64,000 nucleotides of DNA, from contig NZ_CP163421.1 in NCBI RefSeq assembly GCF_041429775.1, positions 2,319,001-2,383,000 of the forward strand, given 5' to 3'. The DNA comes from Glycocaulis abyssi. Its GTDB lineage: Bacteria; Pseudomonadota; Alphaproteobacteria; Caulobacterales; Maricaulaceae. The translations under genes were made by a program, and so were the position numbers. Positions 39,843 through 50,108 of the stretch are shown one piece after another. The notes beneath the pieces are model-generated. The model saw nothing but the letters and a program-made list of their open reading frames with translations. It was not told the origin of the DNA and made no database searches. Each line of letters begins with the position of its first letter. Within the stretch, counting starts at the first letter, position 1.

Positions 39843-41444
39843 TTAATCGCGGCTATCGCTGGCGGGCAGGGTTTTGCTGGTCCGCTGTGGCTTTAGCGCC
39901 TCGGCGAGTTCAGAGGGCTTTATCGCCCCCAGCGCCAGCCCGGCACCGCCGAACACGGCCAGCCCGGCGAAAACGACAAGGCCGAGGCTGGTAAGGTTCT
40001 GCCAGCTCAGCCCCGGCAAGGGCAGCGCCGTCGCCACCAGGCCGGGTACCAGGCCAGCCAATAGCCAGACCGTGCCTGCCATGATGAGCGAGGCCAGCAG
40101 GAGGCGCGGCAGTGCACCCATCAGGCGGGTATCAACGCGTAATAGCCCGCGCGCGCGCAGCGTGATCGCCAGCAGGCCCGCATTCACCCATCCGGCCAGG
40201 CTCGACGCGATGGCCAGGCCGACAAAGCCCAGCCCGCCAAAGAACAGGGTGAGGGCAAGCACGAAATTCACCGCCACGGCGGCCAGCGCAAAGCGCATCG
40301 GGGTTTTGGTGTCCTCGCGGGCAAAGAAGCCCGGCGCCAGCACTTTCACCAGAACGAAAGCGGGCAGGCCCAGCCCGGCAATGGCCAGCACGATCGCGGT
40401 GTTGGACGTGTCCAGCTGAGTAAACTCGCCGCGCTGGTAAAGCCCGGCTGTAATCAGCTCCGGGATGGCCAGAAAGGCAAAGGAGGCCGGCAGGGTCAGC
40501 GCCAGCGCGATTTCAATCGCCCGGTTCATGGCAAAATGCCCGCCCTTCTCATCACCGGAGCGGAAGCGGCGGGTCAGATTGGGCAGCAGGGCTATGCCCA
40601 TCGCAATGCCGATCATGCCCAGAGGCAGCTGGTAGAGGCGTTCGGCATAGTTCAGCCAGGACCGCGCGCCTTCCTCCAGCGTGGCGATGGACGAGGTGAC
40701 AACGATATTGACCTGCATGGCGCTGGCCGCCAGCGCGCCGGGAATGCCTAGCGCAATGAGGCGCTTTACGCGCGCGGTCAGCTTGGGCGGTAGCAGGCGC
40801 AAGTGCAGTCCGGCCCGCATGGCCACCGTCCATAATAGCGCCACCTGCATCACGCCTGAAGCTGTCACCGATGCGGCCAGCCAGATGACCAGCTCTTCGG
40901 GCGGGCCCAGATCGAACAGCAAAACGCCGATCATGGCGACATTGAGCAGGACCGGCGCACCGGCTGCCGCGGCAAACCGGCCATTACTGTTCAACCCGCC
41001 GGAGATCAGCGCGGTCACCACCATGGCCAGCAGGTAGGGCATCATGATCTGCAACAGCAGGACGGCCAGCATCATGCCATCGGGATCGCCTATCCGGCCG
41101 GGAAAGAAGATATAGGCAAGCCATGGCGCAAACACCTGAAAAGCGACAACGAGAAGGGTCGTAAACGTCGCCATGAAGGACAGGGCTTCAGAGGCAAACC
41201 GGTCGGCTTCTGCGCGGTCCTTCTCCTCCAGCTGGCGCGCATAAAGCGGCACGAAGGCCGCATTGAACGCCCCTTCGGCAAGCACCCGCCGAAAGGTGTT
41301 GGGGATGGTCATGGCCTGGAAGAAGGTGTCGGCCACCGGCCCGGCACCCAGCCGTGCAGCGGTGAGAATCTCGCGGGCCAGACCGGCTATCCGGCTGACC
41401 AGGGTGAGGATGCTGATAACCCCCAGATTGCGTAAGAGCCGCAT
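39843..41444 (-). CDS. murJ: lipid II flippase MurJ
   Basis: Inner-membrane flippase that moves lipid II to the periplasm. The 533 residues from ATG 41444 start MRLLRNLGVISILTLVSRIAGLAREILTAARLGAG, the MVF family signature, followed by about 14 hydrophobic helices. The longer upstream frame would overlap glnD and is not favoured. It lies four bases after the glnD stop. The glnD-murJ-trpS order suggests one operon. Confidence 0.95.
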   Translation of the reverse strand: MRLLRNLGVISILTLVSRIAGLAREILTAARLGAGPVADTFFQAMTIPNTFRRVLAEGAFNAAFVPLYARQLEEKDRAEADRFASEALSFMATFTTLLVVAFQVFAPWLAYIFFPGRIGDPDGMMLAVLLLQIMMPYLLAMVVTALISGGLNSNGRFAAAAGAPVLLNVAMIGVLLFDLGPPEELVIWLAASVTASGVMQVALLWTVAMRAGLHLRLLPPKLTARVKRLIALGIPGALAASAMQVNIVVTSSIATLEEGARSWLNYAERLYQLPLGMIGIAMGIALLPNLTRRFRSGDEKGGHFAMNRAIEIALALTLPASFAFLAIPELITAGLYQRGEFTQLDTSNTAIVLAIAGLGLPAFVLVKVLAPGFFAREDTKTPMRFALAAVAVNFVLALTLFFGGLGFVGLAIASSLAGWVNAGLLAITLRARGLLRVDTRLMGALPRLLLASLIMAGTVWLLAGLVPGLVATALPLPGLSWQNLTSLGLVVFAGLAVFGGAGLALGAIKPSELAEALKPQRTSKTLPASDSRD

Positions 41445-41448
41445 CGTG

Positions 41449-44271
41449 TCAGCGTCCCGCGCTCGCTTCGGCGCGCAGGCGTGACGGCGCCCCGCTGGCG
41501 CCTGCCTCGCCGGAGCCAAGTACGTTCATCAGGGCGCTGGCGAGCGCTTTTTCAGTCTCCGGATCGGCAATCTTGCGGCCCTGCTGGGTGACGTAGAAGA
41601 CATCGACCGCCCGTTCGCCATAGCCGTCAATGCGCGCAGCCTGAATGGAACAGCCCAGATCCGTAATCGCACGCGCCAGATCGTGTAGCAGGCCGGGGCG
41701 GTCGCGCCCCGACGCCTCGATGACCAGCGCGCCGTCGGCCGCCTGACCTTCCAGCTTCACATAGGGGCTGACGGTGAAAGCCGCCTCGCGCCGGGCCACG
41801 CGCCGGGCCGGGATCACGATCTCGCCGCCCAGACCGCCGCGCGCGGCCTCTTCCACGCGGGCCCGCAGCCGGTCGAGCGCGGACAGGTCTGACCAGCCAT
41901 AAGGCTTGCCGCCCTGTTCCTGCACGTAAAACACGTCAAAGGCCGCGCCCCAGCTCGTGGTGGCAACCTGCGCGCCGACCACGTTTGCGCCCGCGAGCGC
42001 CAGTGCGCCGGCAATATCGGCAAACAGCCCGTCCCGGTCCGGCGCCAGTATCAGCACCTCGGCGGCCGAACGGCGCCTGTCCACGCGCACCCCGCACGCC
42101 ACATCGCGGCCCCGGCTTTCAGCCGCGCGTACAAAGGCGGCGTGGCGCAGCCGGTCGCTCTCGGCGAAGGACAGCCAGTAGCTGTCATCAAGGCTGGCAA
42201 TCCAGCGCTCGCCAAACTCTGGGTCTATCCGCTCCATATCAGCGCGGAACAGGGTACGGGCGCGGTCTGCGCGCGCATGCAGCCGGGCGCGCGCCTCCTC
42301 CTCACCAGCGCGCTCGCCGCCTGCCAGCACGGCGGCTGTGGCCTCGTAGAGATCGCGGATCAGCTGGGCCTTCCAGCCATTCCATACGCCGGGACCCACG
42401 GCGCGGATATCGACCACCGTCAGCACGGTCAGAAGGCGCAGCCGCTCCATATTCGCGACGCGTCCGGCAAAATCGAGCACGGTGCGCGGATCAGAGAGGT
42501 CACGGCGCTGCGCGGCATCGCTCATTTCGAGATGATTGGCGATCAGCCAGGCCACCAGCTCGGTTTCGGCTTCCTCGATGCCCAGCCTTTCGCAGGCGCT
42601 GCGCGCACGCTCTGCCCCTTCAATGCACTGATCGCCATTGCCCTTGCCGGTATCGTGCAGCAGCACGGCCAGATGCAGGGCGCGCCGATGGGTGATCTCC
42701 GGGAAAATGCGGGTTGCCAGCGGGTGGTCGGCAATCAGCTTGCCTTGCTCGATCTCGCGCAGCAGGCCCAGCGCGTTTAGCGTGTGCTCATCGACCGTGA
42801 AGCGGTGATACATGTTGAACTGGGTGCGCGCGACGATATCGCCAAATTCAGGAATATAGGCGCCCAGAAGGCCCGCCTCGGTCATTGCCCGCAAGGTGAT
42901 GCGCGGATCGTCGGATTCCAGCAATATGGCAAAGAAGCTGCGCGCGGCGCGTTCATCGCGGCGCAAGCCGTCATCCACCAGCCGCAATGAACGCGAAACC
43001 AGCGCCACCGCATCCGGGTGCAGGTCGAGATGGCGCGCAGCGGCCAGCTCGAACAGGGTCAGCATCAGGACCGGGTCTTCCTCCACCCGCGAGGGATCAG
43101 CGAAAGCAAGCCTGCCCGACCGGACTACGAAACCGGCCTCTGCAAGGGCGTCATCGCCCTTCTGGACGCCATCGGCCGGCATGAAACGGCCAATGCCCGA
43201 TGGCGGGTCTTTCAGCTCATCAGCTTCCAGCTTGGCGCAGACAAGGCGCGTCAGCGCGCCGACATCAATGGCGCGCTTGAAATAGTCGCGCATGAAGTCT
43301 TCGACGCCCAGCGTGTCCTCGCTGTCGGCATAGCCCATCAGCGCGGAGATTTCCGGCTGGGTATCGAAGGTCAGCCGGTCATCCTTGCGGCCATTGAGCG
43401 TATGCAGGTGAAAGCGCACCGCCCAGTAGAAGTCTTCCGCGCGCAGATAGCGCTCCACGTCCTGAACGGTCAGCAATCCGCTCGCCACCCAGCGCTCCAT
43501 CGCGTCATTGCCGTAGAGCACCTGCGCCAGCCAGCGCAGGGTCTGCAGATCGCGCAAGGCGCCCTTGCCGTCCTTGATATTAGGCTCGACCGCATAGCGG
43601 CTATCGCCCTGCCGGTCGACGCGCGTATCGCGTTCGGAAAGCTTGGCCGCGATGAAGGGCGCAATGGATTCGCGGGTGCGGTGGGCGCGGTCAAATTTGA
43701 GGCGCAGCGTGCTCACCAGCCGCTCATCGCCTGACACCCAGCGCAGATCGAGAAGCGCGGTACGCTCCGAAACGTCATCGCCAGCCAGCGCCAGCGCCTC
43801 GTCCACGGTACGGATCGCGCCCCCGCCAATGTTGAGCCCGCAATCCCACAGCACGTAGAGCATGCGCTCCACGATGGCCTCGGCCCCTTCGCGCGGCGGC
43901 GTGCCGGTGAGGAAAAGCAGATCGATATCCGATTGCGGGGCCAGCTCGCCCGCCCCCCAGCCGCCCAGCGCACACACGGCAAGGCCCGGCGCGGTCGCAC
44001 CCGCCTCGTCGAAATCGGTGGCAACCGAATCAAACAGGGCGCGGATGGCGGCATTCATCACACCGGACAGCGCGCGTGCCGCCTCCAGCCCGCCGCCCTT
44101 GCCCGCCAGCTTGCTCGCGGCATGGGCGCGCCCGGCGGCGATGAATTTTTTGAGCCGGCCAATGCCGGCCTGACGCGCTGCTGCCTGTTCCCAGCCCTCA
44201 CGGGTGGCAGCGGCCAGCTCCGCGCGCAAGCGCAGGCCGTCAAGCGAAGCAGGAAGGGCAGAAAGACGCAT
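41449..44271 (-). CDS. glnD: [protein-PII] uridylyltransferase/uridylyl-removing enzyme
   Basis: Senses glutamine and modifies PII proteins. About 940 residues: the nucleotidyltransferase domain (GGWGAGELAPQSDIDLLFL), the GlnE-like helical part, the HD hydrolase domain (MYHRFTVDEHTLNALGLL, LLHDTGKGNGDQ) and two C-terminal ACT domains (DRDGLFADIAGALALAGANVV; DRPGLLHDLARAITDLGCSI). I chose ATG 44271; a TTG start at 44340 would add 23 residues, and neither has a strong ribosome site. Confidence 0.95.
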   Translation of the reverse strand: MRLSALPASLDGLRLRAELAAATREGWEQAAARQAGIGRLKKFIAAGRAHAASKLAGKGGGLEAARALSGVMNAAIRALFDSVATDFDEAGATAPGLAVCALGGWGAGELAPQSDIDLLFLTGTPPREGAEAIVERMLYVLWDCGLNIGGGAIRTVDEALALAGDDVSERTALLDLRWVSGDERLVSTLRLKFDRAHRTRESIAPFIAAKLSERDTRVDRQGDSRYAVEPNIKDGKGALRDLQTLRWLAQVLYGNDAMERWVASGLLTVQDVERYLRAEDFYWAVRFHLHTLNGRKDDRLTFDTQPEISALMGYADSEDTLGVEDFMRDYFKRAIDVGALTRLVCAKLEADELKDPPSGIGRFMPADGVQKGDDALAEAGFVVRSGRLAFADPSRVEEDPVLMLTLFELAAARHLDLHPDAVALVSRSLRLVDDGLRRDERAARSFFAILLESDDPRITLRAMTEAGLLGAYIPEFGDIVARTQFNMYHRFTVDEHTLNALGLLREIEQGKLIADHPLATRIFPEITHRRALHLAVLLHDTGKGNGDQCIEGAERARSACERLGIEEAETELVAWLIANHLEMSDAAQRRDLSDPRTVLDFAGRVANMERLRLLTVLTVVDIRAVGPGVWNGWKAQLIRDLYEATAAVLAGGERAGEEEARARLHARADRARTLFRADMERIDPEFGERWIASLDDSYWLSFAESDRLRHAAFVRAAESRGRDVACGVRVDRRRSAAEVLILAPDRDGLFADIAGALALAGANVVGAQVATTSWGAAFDVFYVQEQGGKPYGWSDLSALDRLRARVEEAARGGLGGEIVIPARRVARREAAFTVSPYVKLEGQAADGALVIEASGRDRPGLLHDLARAITDLGCSIQAARIDGYGERAVDVFYVTQQGRKIADPETEKALASALMNVLGSGEAGASGAPSRLRAEASAGR

Positions 44272-44427
44272 GGGGAGCGTCTTACGCTTTTCGAAGGCCG
44301 CCGTCAGCCATCGATTTGTGTGAGCTGTTTCAAAAGACAAGCTGTATCACACCCTCGCATTGCGGCAGACTGGGGCGCAATCGGCGGCTAGCGGGTTTGC
44401 TGATCGGTGTGCGGGGAGATGGCGGGA

Positions 44428-46140
44428 ATGCGCAGGCGTTTAATACTGGCTGGCATCCTGCTTGTGGCCACGGGGTGCGGTATGCCCTCCCATGAGCCCG
44501 CTCCCCCGTTCTTGCAGGCTGATATAGCGTTTCCGGCCAGCCCCGGAGATCAGTCCGGCGCGCCGGCGCTTGATCCGGCGGCCCTGATGATCGCCTCGAA
44601 CAGGGCAGCGCGCGCACGCGCAATGGATTTTGTGTTCCGGCCGCGCAGCGATCTGCCTGAATGGCATTACACGCTTCCCCTCGACTGGAGCGCCGATCCG
44701 TTTGGCGATCTCAACTGGCAGTTCCAGCTGCATGCCTGGCGCATGCTGAACCCGCTGGCTGGCGAGTATGCGCGTCAACACGATCAGGCGTATTTTGACC
44801 GGGCCGTCGACATCGCGCGCGACTGGAAAGCCTGGCATGTAGACCGCTCGGCGCCTTTGAGCTGGCAGGACATGGCGACAGGATTGCGGGCCTCAATGCT
44901 GGCCTATCTGATCCGCGAAGCACGCGCTGGGCGTGCCGGGCTCGGTAACGATGCCTGGGGCGATCTTCTCCAGCTGGCGCGCGCCCACGGGGAGATACTT
45001 ACCCGCCCCGGCTTCATTCCTGACGATAATCACGGCATTTTCGCCGCGCACGGCCTGATGGCTCTTTGCCAGACGCTGGCCGAGTTGCCTGATTGCGTAC
45101 AAGGCGAAGCGCTTGCGGTGCGGCGCATGGACGAACTGTTCGCTGGCCAGTTTCTTGAAGATGGCGTGCATGCCGAGCACTCGCCGGACTATCACTGGTT
45201 TGCGATGACGGTATTCGAGCGCGTGGCCTCTACCGGCTGGTATGCGAACACGCGTTTTGACGCCGGTCTGGCCCGCGCCCGCGCGGCTGCACCCTTCCTC
45301 CTGCATGCTGACGGACGCCAGCCCGGCCTTGGCGATAGCGAGCGCACACTGCGCGAGAGCGATCATGCGCGCCTGCCCGCAACGCCCGACACCTGTCTGG
45401 ATGAAGATGGTGACAACTGCATCCTGCTGCGCCATTTCGATCAGGCGGGCTATGTCATCGCCCGCTCGGTGCGCGGCGCGCACGAGCCACATTCCCTGTT
45501 CTTCACCTGTGGCTGGCATTCCACCATCCACAAACACCCTGATGAGCTCAGCTTTGAGTGGTGGGCGTTTGACGGGCTGATCCTCGCCGATAGCGGCAAG
45601 TACGGTTACACGCCTGATGATAGCCGCGCCTTCGTGCTCTCGCGCGCGGCGCACAACACGGTCAGTTTTGGTGGCCGCGAACCCCATCAGCCTGATGGTG
45701 GCGCGCCCTTTCCCGGTGCCTGTACGAGCGAACCCCGGCAGGAAGACGGAGCCATTATCCTGTCAGGCGCATACGATCCGCCCGGCCCGGCGGCCCGCCA
45801 TGCCCGCGAGATATACTACCGCCCCGGCGAAAGCCTCGTGGTCCGTGACCGTGTGGAGCATCGCGGCGGCTTCAGTCAGTGGTTCCACTTCGCGCCGGGC
45901 ATCGATGTGTCACAGACCGCCGGGGCTGGCGAGTTGCGCGCAGACCTTGGCGCCTCCCGTCCGTCCCTCGATATCCATACCGACCCGGCCTGCAGCACAC
46001 GCCTGCATCATGGCAGCCGCCAGCCCATGCAGGGCTGGATGAGCACCGGATATGGCGAGATGACGGCGCGCTATACGCTGGAAGTCGTCTGCCCGGCTGG
46101 CGTGGCCGGGGCCGAAGCGCGCTTCGAGGTGGCCCGCTAG
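44428..46140 (+). CDS. heparinase II/III family lipoprotein
   Basis: A 570-residue protein. The ATG at 44428 has GGGGAG nine bases upstream. A short signal with a lipobox-like VATGC suggests a lipoprotein. The N-terminal part is an alpha/alpha toroid (DFVFRPRSDLPEWHYTLPLDW, FIPDDNHGIFAAHGLMALC). The C-terminal beta sandwich has the heparinase II/III signature (CGWHSTIHKHPDELSFEWWAFDGLILADSGKYGY and AHNTV). The family cleaves acidic polysaccharides by elimination. The substrate is unknown, and no other polysaccharide-use genes flank it. Confidence 0.87.
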   Translation: MRRRLILAGILLVATGCGMPSHEPAPPFLQADIAFPASPGDQSGAPALDPAALMIASNRAARARAMDFVFRPRSDLPEWHYTLPLDWSADPFGDLNWQFQLHAWRMLNPLAGEYARQHDQAYFDRAVDIARDWKAWHVDRSAPLSWQDMATGLRASMLAYLIREARAGRAGLGNDAWGDLLQLARAHGEILTRPGFIPDDNHGIFAAHGLMALCQTLAELPDCVQGEALAVRRMDELFAGQFLEDGVHAEHSPDYHWFAMTVFERVASTGWYANTRFDAGLARARAAAPFLLHADGRQPGLGDSERTLRESDHARLPATPDTCLDEDGDNCILLRHFDQAGYVIARSVRGAHEPHSLFFTCGWHSTIHKHPDELSFEWWAFDGLILADSGKYGYTPDDSRAFVLSRAAHNTVSFGGREPHQPDGGAPFPGACTSEPRQEDGAIILSGAYDPPGPAARHAREIYYRPGESLVVRDRVEHRGGFSQWFHFAPGIDVSQTAGAGELRADLGASRPSLDIHTDPACSTRLHHGSRQPMQGWMSTGYGEMTARYTLEVVCPAGVAGAEARFEVAR

Positions 46141-47222
46141 CGCGCGCCCGCCTCGACAATGAGCGCTTCGCTGGCGGACACATCGCCGCGCACCAGCGCC
46201 TGATAGGCGGAGAGTGCTTCTTGCGGCCCGTAAAGGCTGCGCCACGCCAGAAGATTGTCGGCCGCAGCAACAAAGCTGGACCACGCCTCGCCCTGACGCA
46301 TGGCAAACCCGTCCGGTCCCCATTCGGCAATCCGGTCACGGGCATGGTCGGGGGCAAAGAAGAAAACGGGCCGGGGGCCGGGCAGGCCGGAAGCGGGCGT
46401 GCTGTCATCCCAATGGGCGCCGCCGACGCGGATATTGGCGTTCAGATTCTCGCCAAAACGGGTGTGCAGCGCCTGGTTCACCTCGGCCGAACCGGCAAAA
46501 TCGACGATCAGCCGGGCTGGTTCCGGGTCCATCCGCCCGATATCCTCATAGGCGATGACATCATCATAAAGCCCGCTGGCGTGCACGAAGGCGGCGTTGC
46601 GCGCCGAGGTCAGCGCCTCGATACGCAAGGCTTCGGGTTTGTTGCGCTTCAACAGGAAGGCGAGCGCCAGCGCCGTCTTGCTCGACGCGCTGGTCAGCAC
46701 AATGCGCGCCGCACCGGAAAAGCCGGTATCGCGCAAATACGCGTCGATGAGGAAGGAGGTGAGAAACAAAGGCTGCAGCACCATCTGCGCGGCTTCGCGC
46801 GCCGCGTCATACCCCGCAGCGGCCGCGCAGCGCTCATAGCGGTTATAGACCGGCGGCAGCTCGGCGCGGTGGGGTGCGGCATCGAAGAAGCTGTCGGGGC
46901 GGATCTTGCCGGGCGTGACGATCAGCTCACTGGCAGCAGGCAGGTAGCCATAGACGCGCTCACCGGCGTTCAGCGCATCGCAGCGGCTCTCGGTCACTTG
47001 TGCAAAGCCCCAGACCGGCAGGCGTCCGCGCCCGTCTGCGCCTGGAAAGAAGCGCCAATAGCCCATCGCCTCACCGAAGGCCGCATAGGTGATATTATTG
47101 GCCGTCAGCGCAAAGCGGCTGACGGCAAGCCGGGCTTCTCCGGCCTGCAAGGGGCGCTGGGCCTCCTCCACCAGGCTGGCCTTGGTAATGTCGCTGCGGT
47201 CAATGCTCAGTGCCCAGACCAT
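46137..47222 (-). CDS. DUF2855 family protein
   Basis: A 361-residue protein, related at low level to quinone-oxidoreductase/MDR folds: an N-terminal part with ITYAAFGEAMGYWRFFP and a Rossmann-like middle (RIVLTSASSKTALALAFLLKR) with LIVDFAGSAEVNQALH later. The function is unknown; an NAD(P)-dependent reductase acting on acyl or carbonyl substrates is possible. It converges with the heparinase gene with a 4-base stop overlap and lies 44 bases downstream of mutS. Confidence 0.85.
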   Translation of the reverse strand: MVWALSIDRSDITKASLVEEAQRPLQAGEARLAVSRFALTANNITYAAFGEAMGYWRFFPGADGRGRLPVWGFAQVTESRCDALNAGERVYGYLPAASELIVTPGKIRPDSFFDAAPHRAELPPVYNRYERCAAAAGYDAAREAAQMVLQPLFLTSFLIDAYLRDTGFSGAARIVLTSASSKTALALAFLLKRNKPEALRIEALTSARNAAFVHASGLYDDVIAYEDIGRMDPEPARLIVDFAGSAEVNQALHTRFGENLNANIRVGGAHWDDSTPASGLPGPRPVFFFAPDHARDRIAEWGPDGFAMRQGEAWSSFVAAADNLLAWRSLYGPQEALSAYQALVRGDVSASEALIVEAGAR

Positions 47223-47265
47223 GCCGGTCTCCTCTCTGCAATGCGGGGTATCGCCAGTCTGGCGT

Positions 47266-49959
47266 TCAGTCCTCGTTCGTGAGGTTTTTGAGCGCGTAGA
47301 GTGCCTCCAGCGCCTCGCGCGGGGTCAGCGCATCGGGATCAATGGATCTGAGGCGCTCCAGCGCTTTGGAGGGCTTTGGCGGGGCCTGTACTGGCTGGGC
47401 GGAAAACAGCGGCAGTTCGGCCAGCGCCGCTGCCGGACTGCCATCAGATTCCAGCTTGGCGAGGATGGATTGCGCCCGGCGCACCGCCGCATCGGGCAGA
47501 CCGGCGCGCTTGGCCACTTCCACCCCGTACGAACGGTCGGCAGGGCCACGGCCCACCTCATGCAGGAAGACCAGCTCGCCCTTCCATTCGCGGGCTTTCA
47601 GCGACACATTACCCGTCCCGTCCAGCTCGTCGGCGAGGCGTGTCAGCTCGTGGTAGTGCGTAGCAAACAGCGCGCGGCAGCGATTGACCGCATGCAGATG
47701 CTCCACTGTGGCCCACGCAATGGAAAGCCCGTCCCAGGTGGAGGTGCCGCGCCCGATCTCGTCCAGTATGACCAGACTTTTTGGCGTTGCCTGATTGAGT
47801 ATGGCTGCCGTCTCGATCATTTCCGCCATGAAGGTGGAGCGACCGCGCGCCAGATCATCGGCTGCGCCGACGCGCGAGAACAATCGGTCCACCAGTCCCA
47901 GCCTGACCGTTCGTGCGGGTACGAACAGCCCCGCCTGCGCCATGATGACGATGATCGCGCACTGGCGCAGGAAGGTGGATTTACCGGCCATGTTCGGCCC
48001 GGTCACCAGAAGCAGGCGGCTGGCCGCCTTGGCGTCTGCGTCCAGCTGGCAGTCATTGGGCGTAAAGCGCGCCTCGCCGCTCCGGGTCAGGGCCTGTTCC
48101 ACCACCGGATGACGGCCCGCCTCGATAAAGAGGTCTGTGCCATCACTGATCTGCGGTCTGCACGCGCCCGTCTCGACGGCCCAGTGCGCCGCGGCGGCCC
48201 ACACATCCAGCGCGGCCAGTGCCTCGCCTGCCGCACGTACGGGACCAGCAAGACCTTCCACTTGCGCGCAGAAGCGCGCGAAAATCTCCAGCTCCAGAGC
48301 GATGGCGCGCGAGGCGGCAGAGGCGATTTTCGATTCCAGCTCGCCAAGCTCGGTGGTCGAGAACCGCACCGCATTGGCCATGGTCTGGCGGTGAATGAAG
48401 GGTTCCACCCCCATCATCGCCTCGCCATGACGCGCGCTGACCTCGATGAAATAGCCCAGCACATTATTGTGCTTGACCTTCAGCCCGGTGATCCCGGTCT
48501 GGTCGGCATAGGTTTTCTGCAGGCCCGCCACCACGCGGCGCGACTGGTCTTTGAGCGTGCGCAGCTCATCGAGCGCCGGGTCCCACCCTTCTGCCACGAA
48601 CCCGCCATCGCGCGTCAGCAGGGGTGGCTCGTCCACCAGTGCGCGGGCCAGCTCTTCAACCAGGTTTGCCAGCTCCGGCCGGGCTGCGAGCGATAGCGCG
48701 TCGAGCGCGCCCTGAATGGCCGCTGGCAAGGCATCATGGCGAAGGCGGGCAAAGGCCGCATTGATGCGCTCGCCCTCTTTCAGCGCGCGCGCCAGCGCCA
48801 GAAGATCGCGTGGCCCCCCGCGCTCCAGACACAGGCGTGACAGGGCGCGCGCCGGATCGCCCGCGCTTTTCAGGCTGTCGCGCAAGGACTCGCGCAAGCC
48901 CGCCTGCTCGTGCAGAAACGCCACCGCATCAAGGCGCGCCTCGATTTCCGCCCTGTGGGCGGAAGGCCGTGAAAGCTGCTCGGCCAGCAGGCGCGCGCCC
49001 GGCGCGGTAACCGTGCGGTCTATGGCATCCAGCAGCGAACCCTTGCGCTGGCCCTGCAAGGTCCGGTCGATCTCCAGGCTTGCCCGCGCCGCCGGATCGA
49101 TGGCGAGCCAGCCTCCGGCCTCATAATGGCGCGGCGGAGCCAGTTTCGGCGCAGCCCCGGCCTGCGACAGCTCCAGATAATCGAGAAGACAGCCCAGCGC
49201 GCCAAGCTCCGTGCGGGAGAAATCACCAAACCCGTCAAGGCTCAGCGTGCCGAAATGCGCATTCAGACGCCGCTCGGCGGACCCGGCTTCGAACTTCGCC
49301 TTTGGCCGCGCCGTGATCGTGGTGCCGGGCAGGATGGGCGCCAGTGTGCGCGCATCATCATCCAGCACCAGCAATTCGGCCGGTTGAAGCGCGGCAAGCT
49401 CGGCCTCCATATCGCCCGGCTCCAGCCGTATGGAGCCGAAACTGCCATCGGAAATATCGGCAAAGGCGAGCGCCATGTCCCCGGCCGGTCCGCGCGCCAG
49501 CGCCGCAAGCCGGTTGGACTTGCGTGCATCGAGAAGATCATCCTCGCTCAAAGTGCCCGGCGTGACGATGCGGGTAATCGCCCGCTCCACCACCGATTTC
49601 GATCCGCGTTTCTTGGCTTCTGCAGGGTCTTCCACCTGCTCGCCAATGGCGACCTTGAAGCCCGCCCGGATCAGGCGGGAAAGATAGATTTGCGCGTTGT
49701 GGACCGGCACCCCGCACATGGCGATGGGCTCGCCCTGATGCTCCCCGCGCCTGGTCAGCGTGATGTCGAGCGCGGCGGCGGCGCGTACCGCATCGTCAAA
49801 GAAGAGCTCGTAGAAATCGCCCATCCGGTAGAATAGCAGCGCTTCGGCCGGCACTTGCGCGCGAAGGCTGAGAAATTGCGCCATCATCGGCGTTGCCCCT
49901 TCCGTGCTGGGAAAGGTGCGGGTCGCGATGTCGGATGGGGCGCTGGCGTCCGGGCTCAT
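47266..49959 (-). CDS. mutS: DNA mismatch repair protein MutS
   Basis: Mismatch-recognition ATPase, 897 residues. The mismatch-contacting Phe-x-Glu is in [14 protein letters not shown] (near residue 43). Connector, lever and clamp domains follow, then the ATPase with Walker [14 protein letters not shown], Walker [17 protein letters not shown] and the signature helix-turn-helix end. It is divergent from maeB. The spacer 49960-50108 contains AATTAACTTTCC, a single CtrA half-site only. Confidence 0.97.
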   Translation of the reverse strand: MSPDASAPSDIATRTFPSTEGATPMMAQFLSLRAQVPAEALLFYRMGDFYELFFDDAVRAAAALDITLTRRGEHQGEPIAMCGVPVHNAQIYLSRLIRAGFKVAIGEQVEDPAEAKKRGSKSVVERAITRIVTPGTLSEDDLLDARKSNRLAALARGPAGDMALAFADISDGSFGSIRLEPGDMEAELAALQPAELLVLDDDARTLAPILPGTTITARPKAKFEAGSAERRLNAHFGTLSLDGFGDFSRTELGALGCLLDYLELSQAGAAPKLAPPRHYEAGGWLAIDPAARASLEIDRTLQGQRKGSLLDAIDRTVTAPGARLLAEQLSRPSAHRAEIEARLDAVAFLHEQAGLRESLRDSLKSAGDPARALSRLCLERGGPRDLLALARALKEGERINAAFARLRHDALPAAIQGALDALSLAARPELANLVEELARALVDEPPLLTRDGGFVAEGWDPALDELRTLKDQSRRVVAGLQKTYADQTGITGLKVKHNNVLGYFIEVSARHGEAMMGVEPFIHRQTMANAVRFSTTELGELESKIASAASRAIALELEIFARFCAQVEGLAGPVRAAGEALAALDVWAAAAHWAVETGACRPQISDGTDLFIEAGRHPVVEQALTRSGEARFTPNDCQLDADAKAASRLLLVTGPNMAGKSTFLRQCAIIVIMAQAGLFVPARTVRLGLVDRLFSRVGAADDLARGRSTFMAEMIETAAILNQATPKSLVILDEIGRGTSTWDGLSIAWATVEHLHAVNRCRALFATHYHELTRLADELDGTGNVSLKAREWKGELVFLHEVGRGPADRSYGVEVAKRAGLPDAAVRRAQSILAKLESDGSPAAALAELPLFSAQPVQAPPKPSKALERLRSIDPDALTPREALEALYALKNLTNED

Positions 49960-50108
49960 GGCGGCAAATTAACTTTCCGTCCCCGCCCTGCAAGGGGGCA
50001 GGCCAGAGGGACACGTTTTTGCGCTGGCTAAACAGGCTTTCGCTTCTGGTGCGGGAGCGTCTAGGCTTGAACCAAGACTGATTTCCCCTGTTGCCGGACG
50101 GACCGCTT

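Noticed and set aside
47089-48696. 535-codon plus-strand open frame across the mutS 3' half
   Set aside because: Antisense shadow of mutS motifs.
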